From Sporopachydermia quercuum (lineage: Eukaryota; Ascomycota; Sporopachydermiomycetes; Sporopachydermiales; Sporopachydermiaceae), in NCBI GenBank assembly GCA_001599295.1, contig BCGN01000003.1:1589148-1653147 (forward strand): a stretch of DNA of 64,000 nt. Reading direction: 5' to 3'. The notes below the pieces were generated by a model that did no database searches, was not told the origin of the DNA, and saw only the letters and a list, made by a program, of their open reading frames with translations. A program made the position numbers and the translations under genes. Position 1 is the stretch's first letter. Every line of letters starts with the position of its first letter. Shown piece by piece: positions 52,409-62,661 of the stretch.

Positions 52409-54634
52409 GATGCAATCAATAGTTGATGGGAAATTATGATTATGATGCTGATGCTGATGATAGTAATAATACACAATTTTATGCAGAAGAAATAAAAGAA
52501 TACGGCCAAAGAAAAGAAATATTCCTTTGAAATGCAATAGCGGCAGTTGAATAGAGCAACTATAGAAAGCAAACGAGCAAATTAGTATCTTAGGGAATGG
52601 ATTTATTGAATTGTTCTTCCAACCTATTTAAATAAAATAATGAATGAGTAATAAATTTCTTCATTCGATACTTAAAACAGGATACTTTTCTCGGTTTAAT
52701 TTTATTTCATTATTCTCTCCCCTTTCTTATGATGATAACTGAATTTATTATGTGGAGTAACTCTTAAATTCGAAGAAGGGTCTCATGATAAAAGTTTGAA
52801 AAGTTCCTAGTGAAATAAGCTTAAGATTTAATATCAAGGTTTCGGAAAATCTGGGGAAAGAAGCTAAACTCGAAATCGAACCATATTAGGAATTTCACAT
52901 AAATTTTTCACTTCTCAACCTATGACAGTGGATAAAAACTCAAGATAGTTTAATGTCATTTTTGATCAATTTGTGGGGTATAAATATAAGAAAAATCGAA
53001 ATATTGGGTAGAAGAAGCGAAAAATGATATTAATTTGACAGCGGGAGCAATCGAGAAGTATGATTTTGAGAAGAACAAAAACACCGCTATGCCGAGACCC
53101 CAAGACTGACCTTTTTTCCCATTTAAACTCTTGGGTTGAATAAAGTTCCGAAGCTTCGAGCACTGTACCACGAATTTGAAGCGCTTTACCTGTAAAAAGC
53201 AATAATTAAGCGTATGCTTTGTTATTAGCATACGCCAAGAATCCCTAAAGGAAGGACGACAGTTAATCCGAATACCATCTCTTGACTAGAAAAGCAAGAA
53301 AGTTCATCAAAAGTTCCTTTGTTTGAAAAGTGATAGTTCTCATTGCTTGAATTTTTCAACAAAACGTTTCGCCGTTTGCTGTTTTTCCCTTTCACGCTGT
53401 CAATATTCAGCCCTTAGAGTNAGTCAACGTTGAAAAAGTAATACATAAGTGGGGCATCGGAGGGTCTGGCTTAGAATATGGATTGATATTTTATCTATCT
53501 TGCCGTATGTTATCTTGCCGCACCAATAATAACTTACTTTAAGTTTGAATCGGATGGTTCAATTATGAGAACGTGAATATCATGTGGTAGATCAAACCCT
53601 ATTACTTCTTAGTTCTCTGAAATAAGGTAGGGGTTTATGATTATGTAATCTAAAGGTAGTGAGAATTGTAAGATAGAAGGGTATTAATTACCAGTCATTT
53701 CATTTGAAGATTAGTAAAATGATTAGTGAATGAGAACAGCACAAGTTCAGAGACTAATTCAGCATTCTTTAATAGATGTTATGTCAGATTTGGTTGATTT
53801 TTGCATACTCAAGAAGAATGATGAGAAAGGGTATAAAAAGAAGAGTATCAGGACAATACAAAGAAACAAAAATAACCGTAGACAAATCCCTGGTAATAGT
53901 ATACGGTTCTTAATAGTGCAAATTGTTAATTATCTTGACTCATGGCAAAAGATTTTTCAGTCAGCCATTTCTTGAATGAATAACAGTGCCCACAATACTG
54001 TGGAGACCTCCCTTCAATGTACATCCTCGTATCTTATCTTTGTTGATATTAACACCAGAAAATGGAATAAGGATGTATAGCACAGCTCGACTAAGACTCC
54101 TAAATGTAATACTCTTTATCAAAAAGAAAGAAGAGAAAACAAATAATGAAACAATAATCCCACTTGTGTATGCAATTCACCAACTGTTCACTAATTCCCT
54201 GTTGATACTTCGAAAGGGATAGCTATCTTTATATATATATCAATCAGAAAGGCATCTCAATTTGAGCATAAAATTTCATCATATAATATCTAACCTTCTA
54301 TAACCGAAATATATCGGTTATTGACGGTAACTAGCGGACAGCATTGATTTCTACTCTAAGTTTATCACGTGTGGTATCCCTAACCCTAATTATGAGTTAC
54401 CCGGCTTCATATTTGTCAAAAAGTCATACAAACAAATTTTGTCACCAATCTCTCGCCTTCCCCTTTGTTTACTTCCTTTTGGTTTGTTTGTTATCCTTCC
54501 AATAAATAATCATCACACATCAACCCCCCCTAGATAGAAAAGTAGATTATTATGAGAGGTTACCAATTGATTAGAAAATAAATATGATAAACTGAATTAT
54601 TACACGAGCAATCAAGGACTTTTGTATACTCAAC
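52409..54634. other. 2.2-kb divergent region
   Basis: Upstream regions of the transporter and of the charged helical protein gene. Short frames (52956-53231, 53730-54222) have no recognisable domain. A 9-bp inverted repeat GCGTATGCT/AGCATACGC lies at 53210-53235, which chance can explain. The useful part is a CACGTG plus telomere-like CCCTAACCCTAA pair at 54366-54389. Confidence 0.5.
54366..54389. promoter_or_regulatory. Cbf1-like plus double Tbf1-like site
   Basis: CACGTG at 54366-54371 is followed by CCCTAACCCTAA at 54378-54389, two overlapping RCCCTAA units as bound by Tbf1. The pair ends 246 bases before the ATG of the charged-helix gene, and the same motif pair occurs at 345-365. In some yeasts Tbf1 and Cbf1 mark ribosomal-protein and ribosome-biogenesis promoters. 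Confidence 0.45.
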
Positions 54635-55315
54635 ATGGAAGAACAAAGCGCTCATCCAGAGATCTTACCCGAGCTTTTGGAAGCTTCAAAAGTAGCAGAA
54701 GAACTACAATTACCGTTACGACTAGATGCCAATGTTACTGAAGATAACAATGATAATGAAGCTAACAAAATAGCTGATGATGGAAATGAAGAGCTTGTTC
54801 AGGATATTAATGAAAATGAAATACCCAAGAGAAGAAGAGTAGATCGGAAAAATATGACAAAGGAAGAGTTAGAAGCTGACTGGAAACGTCGAAGAGCTGA
54901 AGCTCAAAAGAGATACAGGTCTAAAGCATCGTCAATTGAAAGACGCAGAGAACGTGATAAGAGAGACGATGTTAAAGATCGTGTCAAGAATTATAGAGCG
55001 CGCCCAGATGTAAAGGAAAGAATTAGGGATTATCGTCGTGAATACAAGAAGAGAGATTATGTTCGAGAAAAAAGGCGCGAAGAGAAGAGAAGATATAGAG
55101 AAAGGAAGAAGCAAGAGAAACTTGCAAATGAAGGTGTTGCTGCTGTAGCAGCTAAAGCAGTAGCTTTTGCAGCTGTGCAAGAAAAAGCTTTGAAAGATGC
55201 TGAAGAAAACCATGTCGGTAATGGTGATGTCAATGTTGCTGTAAATTCTGTTCAAATTGGTACTGATGATAAAGAGGATTTGGCCTTTTTGGATCCTTCC
55301 ATTCAAGGAAAATGA
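54635..55315 (+). CDS. Highly charged helical protein of unknown function
   Basis: 226 aa starting MEEQSAHPEILPELLEASKV. The N-terminal third is acidic. The centre (about 65-165) is an almost unbroken Arg/Lys/Glu helix with KRRRVDRKN (a possible nuclear signal). It has loosely repeated units of 13-16 residues built on V-x-(D/E)-R, a Tyr-Arg pair and a Pro- or Asp-containing turn (NYRARPDVKERIRDYRREYK). An Ala-rich helix follows (AAVAAKAVAFAAVQEKA), then an acidic tail. No zinc finger, and no leucine heptads that would make a bZIP. A stable single alpha-helix or coiled coil that binds nucleic acid is the most that can be inferred. The Cbf1/Tbf1-like promoter pair hints at co-regulation with ribosome-related genes. 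The gene is almost certainly real, given length and codon use. Confidence 0.75.
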   Translation: MEEQSAHPEILPELLEASKVAEELQLPLRLDANVTEDNNDNEANKIADDGNEELVQDINENEIPKRRRVDRKNMTKEELEADWKRRRAEAQKRYRSKASSIERRRERDKRDDVKDRVKNYRARPDVKERIRDYRREYKKRDYVREKRREEKRRYRERKKQEKLANEGVAAVAAKAVAFAAVQEKALKDAEENHVGNGDVNVAVNSVQIGTDDKEDLAFLDPSIQGK

Positions 55316-55686
55316 TTAATCGTTCATTTCTGACTTATCTTGTTTGTTTATGAAGTGTAAATTTTTGTTACCGATTGTATTTTAGTTTGCTAATTTGTAT
55401 TGCTCATATCTTTTGATTTAATGGTATAAAGAAATTTAGTGTTGAATGGCTGTAGGTTTGATGTTTTTGAATATGGATTTGATACCAGAGACAAACACAC
55501 AATTTAGTTTTTCAATTATCATCATTTAGTCGTAATATATTCATGTTTTCTTATATAGGTATTATATATAGTAAATTTTCTATTCATCTTTTGTATTGCT
55601 TTTGTCATAATCATCAACCAATAAAACGAGAAACCTCAAATATGAGCAAAATCAACGACATAATAATTCAGCGACCAATTTTCAAT
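55316..55686. other. Convergent gap
   Basis: AT-rich 3' flanks of two converging genes; nothing recognised. Confidence 0.7.
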
Positions 55687-56460
55687 CTATTCCATGTCAC
55701 CAAAAACTCCTTGATCAGTTTCATCAGCACTATTGTCTTCTTTCACGGTCTCTATTTCATACGAAGTGCTACCAAATCTTTTCCTTGGTTCTCGTTTCAA
55801 CCCAGAAGATGGATCGGCAATTTTCCTGGGCGAATCCAAATATCCGCTCAAACCTCTACATGTAAGACTTGGTAAAGAAGATGGAAATGGTGATCCCTTT
55901 GATCCTGAAATATCAGCTTCTTTCACAGCATTAGCGTCACTAACTTCATCTTCTTCATCGTCAGATGAAGGATTTGAACCGGACGAACCAGTCTCCAACT
56001 TGTCGTTCATAGAAATAAGAATTGAAGCGGCTTCTAATAATTGCACTTGTTGATGCTTAGAGATTAATAACTTCTTGGTGACATTCCATTCAGGAGTGTG
56101 TTCCCAGAGATGTTTAGCAAGTGATGAAATGTGCTTATATCCTTTACCACATGCTTCACACTTCAACTCTTCCTTCAGACGGCCAGATTCACCTTCTGAA
56201 ATTCTTCTAACAACAAAATCCCGTGATAGCAGAGGAACAGACGATGATAATATTTCTGTATTGTTATTGGATGTGTGATTATTATGGCTATGGTTATGAT
56301 GGTTATTGCTCAGACTAGAACTGGCACTTTGACGGTAAGGATAAACCGACCTCTGAGATGTAGTTGGAGGTATTGAATACGGCGATGGAGCCGTAATAGA
56401 CCCACGCCTTGCAATATAATGATGTGAAGATGATGGTGAAGCTGAATAAGAGGACGTCAT
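55687..56460 (-). CDS. C2H2 zinc-finger protein
   Basis: 257 aa starting MTSSYSASPSSSHHYIARRG. The N-terminal 85 residues are Ser/Pro/Tyr-rich with an Asn/His run (NNHHNHSHNNH). One C2H2 finger occupies about residues 99-120: CEACGKGYKHISSLAKHLWEH. It leads straight into a conserved block TPEWNVTKKLLISKHQQVQL then LEAASILISM, a combination I recall from a family of ascomycete single-finger regulators. An acidic Ser-rich linker and a C-terminal basic patch (LKREPRKRF) follow. Probable nuclear DNA-binding regulator; target unknown. No gene name can be assigned safely. Confidence 0.8.
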   Translation of the reverse strand: MTSSYSASPSSSHHYIARRGSITAPSPYSIPPTTSQRSVYPYRQSASSSLSNNHHNHSHNNHTSNNNTEILSSSVPLLSRDFVVRRISEGESGRLKEELKCEACGKGYKHISSLAKHLWEHTPEWNVTKKLLISKHQQVQLLEAASILISMNDKLETGSSGSNPSSDDEEDEVSDANAVKEADISGSKGSPFPSSLPSLTCRGLSGYLDSPRKIADPSSGLKREPRKRFGSTSYEIETVKEDNSADETDQGVFGDME

Positions 56461-59447
56461 TGTGATTACTCAATTTAGTGCTTTCTTTTTCTTCACTCTT
56501 CAATTTCTCTCGTTGGACCTCTTGCAATAATAAAATGAACCAATTTTCAAGCCAATTTCCTCTAACTCTTGCCAACCAGGGCTTTTCGATCCCCTTGTGA
56601 TTCAAATCACTTTATATATCTCTACTTCTTCGACTATTACTTCTGTGCGGATAGGAAAAATTTTCACTAGAGCTGATGATTCCTTTACTGTATCATCAAG
56701 TGCACACTGTAATTCAAAAATATGGTCTAAACTTCTTTCACACTTAAATTCTCCCTCGCCGATAAAATCTCTTTTGAAAGCTTTCCTCTTCTATTCCTTT
56801 TAATATTTCCAGAATGGATATGAACACTTGCTCTTTCTTCTCACCGAAAATCACTATTCTCTTTAAAAGCCAACAAACGAATGTCACAAGCGGTAGTTAT
56901 TATCCCACACGACTGAATAAAATGAATGAGTGACAAAATAAATAATATCAAAAGAAATACCTTAAAAAATATAAATCGAAAAAAAGTACCGATTCTTTTT
57001 CTATAATAAATACTTCATCTTCCTTCTTCTTTCTCTTTCTTAACAACGATAAAAACCATATACTACAACCAATGCTAACAACAATACCAAACTTTTCGTC
57101 TCAATAAAAAAAAAAATTCCTTGAGGACAAAAATTGATGGAGTAAAAATCGCAATAGGAGATGAAACAAAAAGTTTGGGATTTCTAAAACTTTGTTTGGG
57201 TTGTGCTGGGACGAAGTTCTCAAATGAGATGAGATGTAATGTTTAATAGTATGTGAAGAGTAAAGTAGAGTTTGATATTAGTGGGACTTTAAACTGCAAG
57301 TAGTGAGATAAGGTTAGGTTTGAAGTACCTAATGAAAAATGGCAATATATGTGAAGTTGAAGAATTTAAAGTTCTATGCCTAGAAATGTGGTGAGCAAAA
57401 GTGACAATGAAAGCGGGAGNAAAAGGGAACNATTGGATACAATATGGTGACAATAGTTGTAATACAGGAAATAATTAAAATAGCTATTGGTGCAAAATGA
57501 GTAAAATTGTGTTAAGATGATTACTTGTTTGATAATGGTTGAGAGTTTTCTTCGGTCTATTGGAGCTCAACAAAGTGATCGTTGTAGGATAACCACCACC
57601 GGTGGAATTAAATGTATTGAGTCATTTTTTCCTCCTTTTGCCCTGTGAATTAGTAGGGCGCAGAATAGAATAAAGAGATATACAGTTGTTTGAACAGAAA
57701 AGTATATTAACTGTATAGATAAAATATATAGATAGTTCTACTGAATGCTTCCATTCGTAAAAATGGAATTTGCTTGGTGATTTCTTTGTTTCTTTGTTAC
57801 ATTGTAGTAATTAAGGGCTATTCAGAAGTTTGAGAACAATCAATGATAAGGACGTGAATGAGCATCGAAACTATAAATTAATTCACCAATATGTGATAAC
57901 TATTAGGGTAATATCAACAATATCAACTACTAGAAGAGTTATATTTTTACAGAAAGATATAAATAGTAGTCAATATTAGTAAAAGTCAACCGAAAAGTGA
58001 CTCAACATTAGTACTCATTATTCACTTTCGTGTTTCCCTGAAATCTTGTCCAGTGACTTGTAATCATATTCCATTGCAGGCAAATCAAACACATATTTCT
58101 CATTGCTTANTAGAAGAAAGTATTCAATAGGAAGCTCATAGATCTTTGACGTTTTCAAATAATCCATTCCATTACCACATAAATGATGTTTATCTTTCAT
58201 AATACTGATCTACGAAATTGCGATATATTAATCAATTCGTAGGAAAAAGCACTATACTAATAAATGGCTGTGAGATAAACTTTCTTCATGCATTTCATTG
58301 CATAACTATAACTTAAACAAGAAATCCACGCGACTTCACTTATTATTACATCATTAAACGATAATTTTTCGCTCCGGAAATTCAGGAATAGAGAAAGAAG
58401 GACAAAGAATATTATTGAAGAGTAAGAAGTAACAGGGCTATGCAAAGAGCGATAATAATCTAAACTCTGATAATGAAATACTTGATGATGATCTGTGGAT
58501 GCTCCCGTTGTTTGAAAGAAAGTAGTTTTTAATGGGAAAACAGTAGTTGAGTGTGAGAGCCATCAAATATATAGTACTAGAATATGAATCAATAGTATTA
58601 ATACTTTCTTCTGGCCTATGGAAGNAACAGAAAACATAGTTCCCTCATATTAACTACGAAATTTCGGAGTATAAACCAGGGTTATCATTAATTCAAAATT
58701 GACCCTGAACTTGGCATTCTGAAGAATCTATACCCAGAAGGAAATGTTTTTTATTCATAGTAGATGTCCATGCATCTCGATGCAAACTAATGTATGCTCA
58801 ACATGGTTGAAAGATCCGTCCTTTGCTTCCAAGGTAAAATGAGTTATTAGTACGATGGCACGGAAAAAATCGATTTAATTAAAGTGTATTCATTACCAGA
58901 GACATAGAAAACTATATCAATGTACTCTGAATGGTAAATTGTTTTTNAACAACAGACTACATTTCGCTGTAGGATCTACAATGTGGCATNAATGATCTAT
59001 ATGTGACACNGGTTTTCTTTTAAACTGGGTATTCACTGATATTGGACCCAACTTAATACATTCATCTATAAAATTGAATTATCCTCATTGTAAAATCCAT
59101 CCTTACAGCTAAATGAATATCTATAATATCTTTCACTACTTATCACAGTTCCTTCCTCTACTTTCAAGCAAGTCTGATACTCTCAGGGANCAGTAGTCTC
59201 GTTTGGTTGAACGAGTGACTGGGATGAGATTTAAAGCTGCACAGACGTCTCACTACTTACGGCGACTATCTTGCATTTAGAACTAAGAATTTACAGAATC
59301 TCAAGCAAGTTTGATAAAATAGTTTAATTATATTGATCATACCTAATCTGATTATCCGACCGTTTCCTACCCATTATATATTTTTTTTGAAACCCACATT
59401 TATTGGGTAGTACCGCTGCATGTATCCCACACACAGTAAGGCTTCTC
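56461..59447. other. 3-kb gene-poor tract
   Basis: Promoter of the C2H2 gene on the left and the XAN1 3' flank on the right. It contains an A run at about 57,107 and several ambiguous bases at 57.4-59.2 kb. The only frame that reads like protein is the 60-codon one at 58018-58200. No RNA gene recognised. Confidence 0.5.
58018..58200 (-). CDS. Possible small protein or last exon
   Basis: ATG-initiated 60-codon frame, MKDKHHLCGNGMDYLKTSKI, with a hydrophilic, balanced composition and an acidic C-terminus (KISGKHESE). A TTTCGTAG just upstream could be a splice acceptor, but I found no matching donor and branch site. A second short frame (58257-58445) with a hydrophobic start lies just upstream. 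No family recognised. May be the end of a decayed or spliced gene. Confidence 0.22.
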   Translation of the reverse strand: MKDKHHLCGNGMDYLKTSKIYELPIEYFLLXSNEKYVFDLPAMEYDYKSLDKISGKHESE

Positions 59448-60572
59448 TTAACCTCTAATACAAACTGGATCTTCTCCACTGGCAATATTACATTGATGCA
59501 TTAATCTCTTTTCGCCAGGTGCAAATTGACCAGTTACAGAGTGTAAAACACCTCTGTTGTAGAAAAGAACTAGATCCCCCTCATTCCAATCATGAGCATA
59601 AACTCTTTCTGGTGAGATGGCGGGTCTCATCATTCCATGAACGATGTCTCTAGCTTTCTCAAGCTCAATAACTTCTCCGTTTTCTCTCTCTAACTTCCAT
59701 ACGCAACAACCATGGACTTGTAAATGATGTTTACCTGTAACAGGATTAGTCCATACCATAGGGAGACGCTTGATTTTACTTTCCTCCCACTCAGGTAATT
59801 CGTCAAGTGACATTTCTTTATCTTCACTCACCATAGTGAGTCCATCTGAAGTTGCTTTGGCAGGAGAAATGAAGATATATGGATGTGGAGCATAAACAGC
59901 AGTTGTGGTTAGAGCAAATTCTTTATCTTCATCACTAAGAAGATCAAATGCTTCAGCACCTGAAAAAAATGCTGTTGCAGCTTGAGCTAATTCTAGTTCT
60001 TCATTAGTGTCCTCATACTTGATCTTCATTCTTCTTCCCTTTGGTACATTGATTCCCAATAATGAGGTGACCACAGGGGGCGATAAACCATATAATGCAC
60101 TATCAATATGCCATCTATAGTATCTAGTATAGCCTTCATCTTTCTGTTCTTGACTCAATACATCTTTATGGAATGTGTCATGCGTAGGATGAGTTAATTG
60201 AACTTCATCAAGTCCTTCATGGTTATAGTGAACACCTTGTCCAAGAATTTGAACTTGAGGCTGTGATGGAACAGACTTGCCATCCTTTTTCAATACTGAT
60301 TTCTCATGTCTGAATTCCTTTGCATGACCATAAGCACCAGAACTTGTAGTGGGATCAAATCTTTGGGTTAGCCTCCATTGAGAGTTTGGAGGTAACGAGG
60401 CTTGATTAGGGATAACTAAAACCAGATGCTTATGCAAAGCCTCATACAGAGCTTTGAAGTCTGTATCGTTTAATTGAGAAGGATCATTGATTGATTCCGG
60501 TAAATTGACCACAGCACCGAAGGAACGTCCTTTCAATGGTGTGACAGTGATAGTTGGAGCTTGACTTGGCAT
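59448..60572 (-). CDS. XAN1: Xanthine dioxygenase, Fe(II)/2-oxoglutarate-dependent
   Basis: Converts xanthine to uric acid with 2-oxoglutarate and oxygen, the fungal alternative to molybdenum xanthine dehydrogenase (XanA in Aspergillus nidulans). 374 aa starting MPSQAPTITVTPLKGRSFGA, a TauD-type fold. The iron triad is visible: His155 and Asp157 in RWHIDSALYGL, and His344 in GVLHSVTGQF. Arg356 is placed to bind 2-oxoglutarate. The long insert after the HxD motif (PPVVTSLLGINVPKG) is typical of XanA rather than of taurine dioxygenases such as Jlp1. S. cerevisiae lacks the gene; several other yeasts keep it for growth on xanthine or hypoxanthine. GC-rich CCGCGG elements lie 370-470 bases upstream and may bind a purine-responsive zinc-cluster regulator. 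Confidence 0.92.
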   Translation of the reverse strand: MPSQAPTITVTPLKGRSFGAVVNLPESINDPSQLNDTDFKALYEALHKHLVLVIPNQASLPPNSQWRLTQRFDPTTSSGAYGHAKEFRHEKSVLKKDGKSVPSQPQVQILGQGVHYNHEGLDEVQLTHPTHDTFHKDVLSQEQKDEGYTRYYRWHIDSALYGLSPPVVTSLLGINVPKGRRMKIKYEDTNEELELAQAATAFFSGAEAFDLLSDEDKEFALTTTAVYAPHPYIFISPAKATSDGLTMVSEDKEMSLDELPEWEESKIKRLPMVWTNPVTGKHHLQVHGCCVWKLERENGEVIELEKARDIVHGMMRPAISPERVYAHDWNEGDLVLFYNRGVLHSVTGQFAPGEKRLMHQCNIASGEDPVCIRG

Positions 60573-62661
60573 TTTTATATAAAATTTCTAAGATTGTCTC
60601 TTAGTTCGACTAGTGTTTATCGCAGATAAGATGTTGTAGANCAGTAATAAAAGTAATTTGATTGTTTCAGAAGTTACTGTTGATTTATTGTAATGATGAT
60701 TTGTGATAATGAAACTACAAAAAACTAATTTTCTTTTTCTCCCCAAGCAAAACAATATCTCAAACATAGGACTTATCGATGATTTATATACCTTTTCTCA
60801 TCTCATATATATCAAGACTTTGATAAACAAATATGATATCATCATAGGAAACCAAAGACAGTGCGGCTTCTAGTACTTGCCATGGGTTTTCTAATCAATT
60901 TCACTTGAAATGAGTCTTTCCAGTAAAGATCAGGAATTTCCACCGCGGAGCAAAGATTTAGTGAAATGGGGAAACCCGAACCATAAAAGATTCTCATACA
61001 AATAAAATTAAGATTAGAAATGGAATTCCGCGGCACCGCGGAACAATAGTAAAGAAAAGAGATAAAGTTTGCATCTTTGATACGCTGCACCGATTTGTCC
61101 AATATTAGGTATATGGTCGTTATCTACTGTCTCTTATGGTTGAATTAAGACAGAAGAATGTCTTACCTGGGATTAAACTGAAAGAGTGGATCAAGATAAG
61201 ACCAGTTGACGAACAACTGGGGTATAAAAGGTAATAAACGATAAGCCATGATTAACCATGACTCTGATTGATCGTAGTAAGAATATATTAAAATTATCAT
61301 ATCTCTGAAATCTGGACTAAATAAGTTGAAAGTTACGATTAGAAACCTGTCAAGTCAGATAAGTTTCCTTATTACGTGGGCTTGCAATAGTAATGAACTT
61401 TTTAGACATATGTACGGTTATGCACTATCTCAATGACCTGACTTAATTATTTCTCTAAGCTTTGGACACTGAAGACCAGACAGAACGGACCATCTTATTC
61501 TCTCTGGAATTATTCTAACTAGTTACTAGTCTCAAATTCTTGAGATCAATCATCTTTTAAAGTTTCTTCTTGATGCATGATTTATGCAAGATCTAAATTA
61601 TCTCTCCTATTTCAGAAACTTCCCAATCATTTCTTCACTATTTTTTAAAGCTTCTCTTACTAATCCAATCACTTATCAACCTAGAATTTATATTAGTATT
61701 ACCAAAAGTTTAGGATAGTTTAAAATTATCTCTAATTGATATTCATTCAAGTTTTATTGAACAAAAATTCACATTTTACCATCAAATGCTCTCGTATTGT
61801 TCATCCAAAATATCCTCGCAAATATCAAGTTGAACATTACATGTCAATAGTTATCATTACCTAATTAGGTAGTCAAACCGGTTTTTCTCCCTGGCAGTGA
61901 AGAAGTGAGAAGAAAGAAACAATGGAGTAAATGACTACGTAGAAAAAATATTAGTCATATACTCACCCTAATTTTCCTCCATAGCTCATTAAGATCTCAT
62001 CGTTTCTATTGAAATCGCTTCATTACTTCTTACAAGTTAAAAATGCTTACTCATATGGAGTAAGTGCGAATCCAGTGTTAAGAGCTAAGCGACATTTAGA
62101 GCGAATAATTAATCGTACTTACTGAAGCAGACAGCAGCAGACCCTTCCTCTGCCATCTAGATTATTGAACGATCTATTGATTCTACTATAACAAAAAAAT
62201 CAAACCGGATCAGTTGATTAATACAACTCCATTGATACCTTCATTTTCCTTTATACTTTCTCCCATGGTGTTGTATATTCCTTTCATTTTCAACCTCAAT
62301 TCCCAAATATTTGTTCCATAATAATAAACTTTCTGGTTAAAGTTTCAATCTTAATTCCTTTATATAAATGTCAATCCACCTGAAGGTAAAAGTTGATCCC
62401 TATCCATCACTTACAATATTTTCTTCAACAAAAAATAGGAAGACTTTTCTCAATATAAATTGGTATAACTCAAAACTAGTTAATCTTCCGGGGTAAGTTT
62501 TAAGGGAAATCAATAAAACCTCCTTTTTTTTTACTACAAGATCGTCTACTCTATATCCTTCTTTCTACTGCTCGTAAAGTAAGAGAAGAAAAACTTTCAT
62601 CTGCCTGATCCATCAAAAAATCTGTTAGTACCTTTCTACCATTATATTCACAGTATTTACA
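60573..62661. other. 2.1-kb divergent promoter XAN1 / Bsc6-like gene
   Basis: Contains the CCGCGG elements at 60943-61043 on the XAN1 side. The rest is AT-rich, with T-rich runs before the transporter start. No credible ORF or RNA gene. Confidence 0.6.
60943..61043. promoter_or_regulatory. Paired CCGCGG sites upstream of XAN1
   Basis: One CCGCGG at 60943-60948 and a composite TTCCGCGG-CA-CCGCGGAA at 61026-61043, symmetrical apart from its 2-base centre. Such CCG/CGG arrangements are typical targets of Zn2Cys6 activators: each half is one base off the Pdr1/Pdr3 element TCCGCGGA, and CGG-type half-sites also serve purine regulators of the UaY kind. In AT-rich DNA three copies within 100 bases are conspicuous. 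Confidence 0.6.

Noticed and set aside
52956-53231. Minus-strand frames upstream of the transporter (one reading GKALQIRGTVLEASELYSTQ)
   Set aside because: Locally protein-like, but the frames are short, run into Phe/Tyr-rich low-complexity text, and have no convincing donor, branch site or ATG exon. No family recognised.
53210-53235. 9-bp perfect inverted repeat GCGTATGCT/AGCATACGC
   Set aside because: About ten such repeats with short loops are expected by chance in 64 kb of this composition.
54378-54389. Telomere repeat from CCCTAACCCTAA
   Set aside because: Only two units, in a single promoter; better explained as Tbf1-type sites.
58257-58445. Minus-strand frame with hydrophobic start
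   Set aside because: Starts at TTG, has no homologue I recognise, and composition alone is weak evidence in AT-rich DNA.
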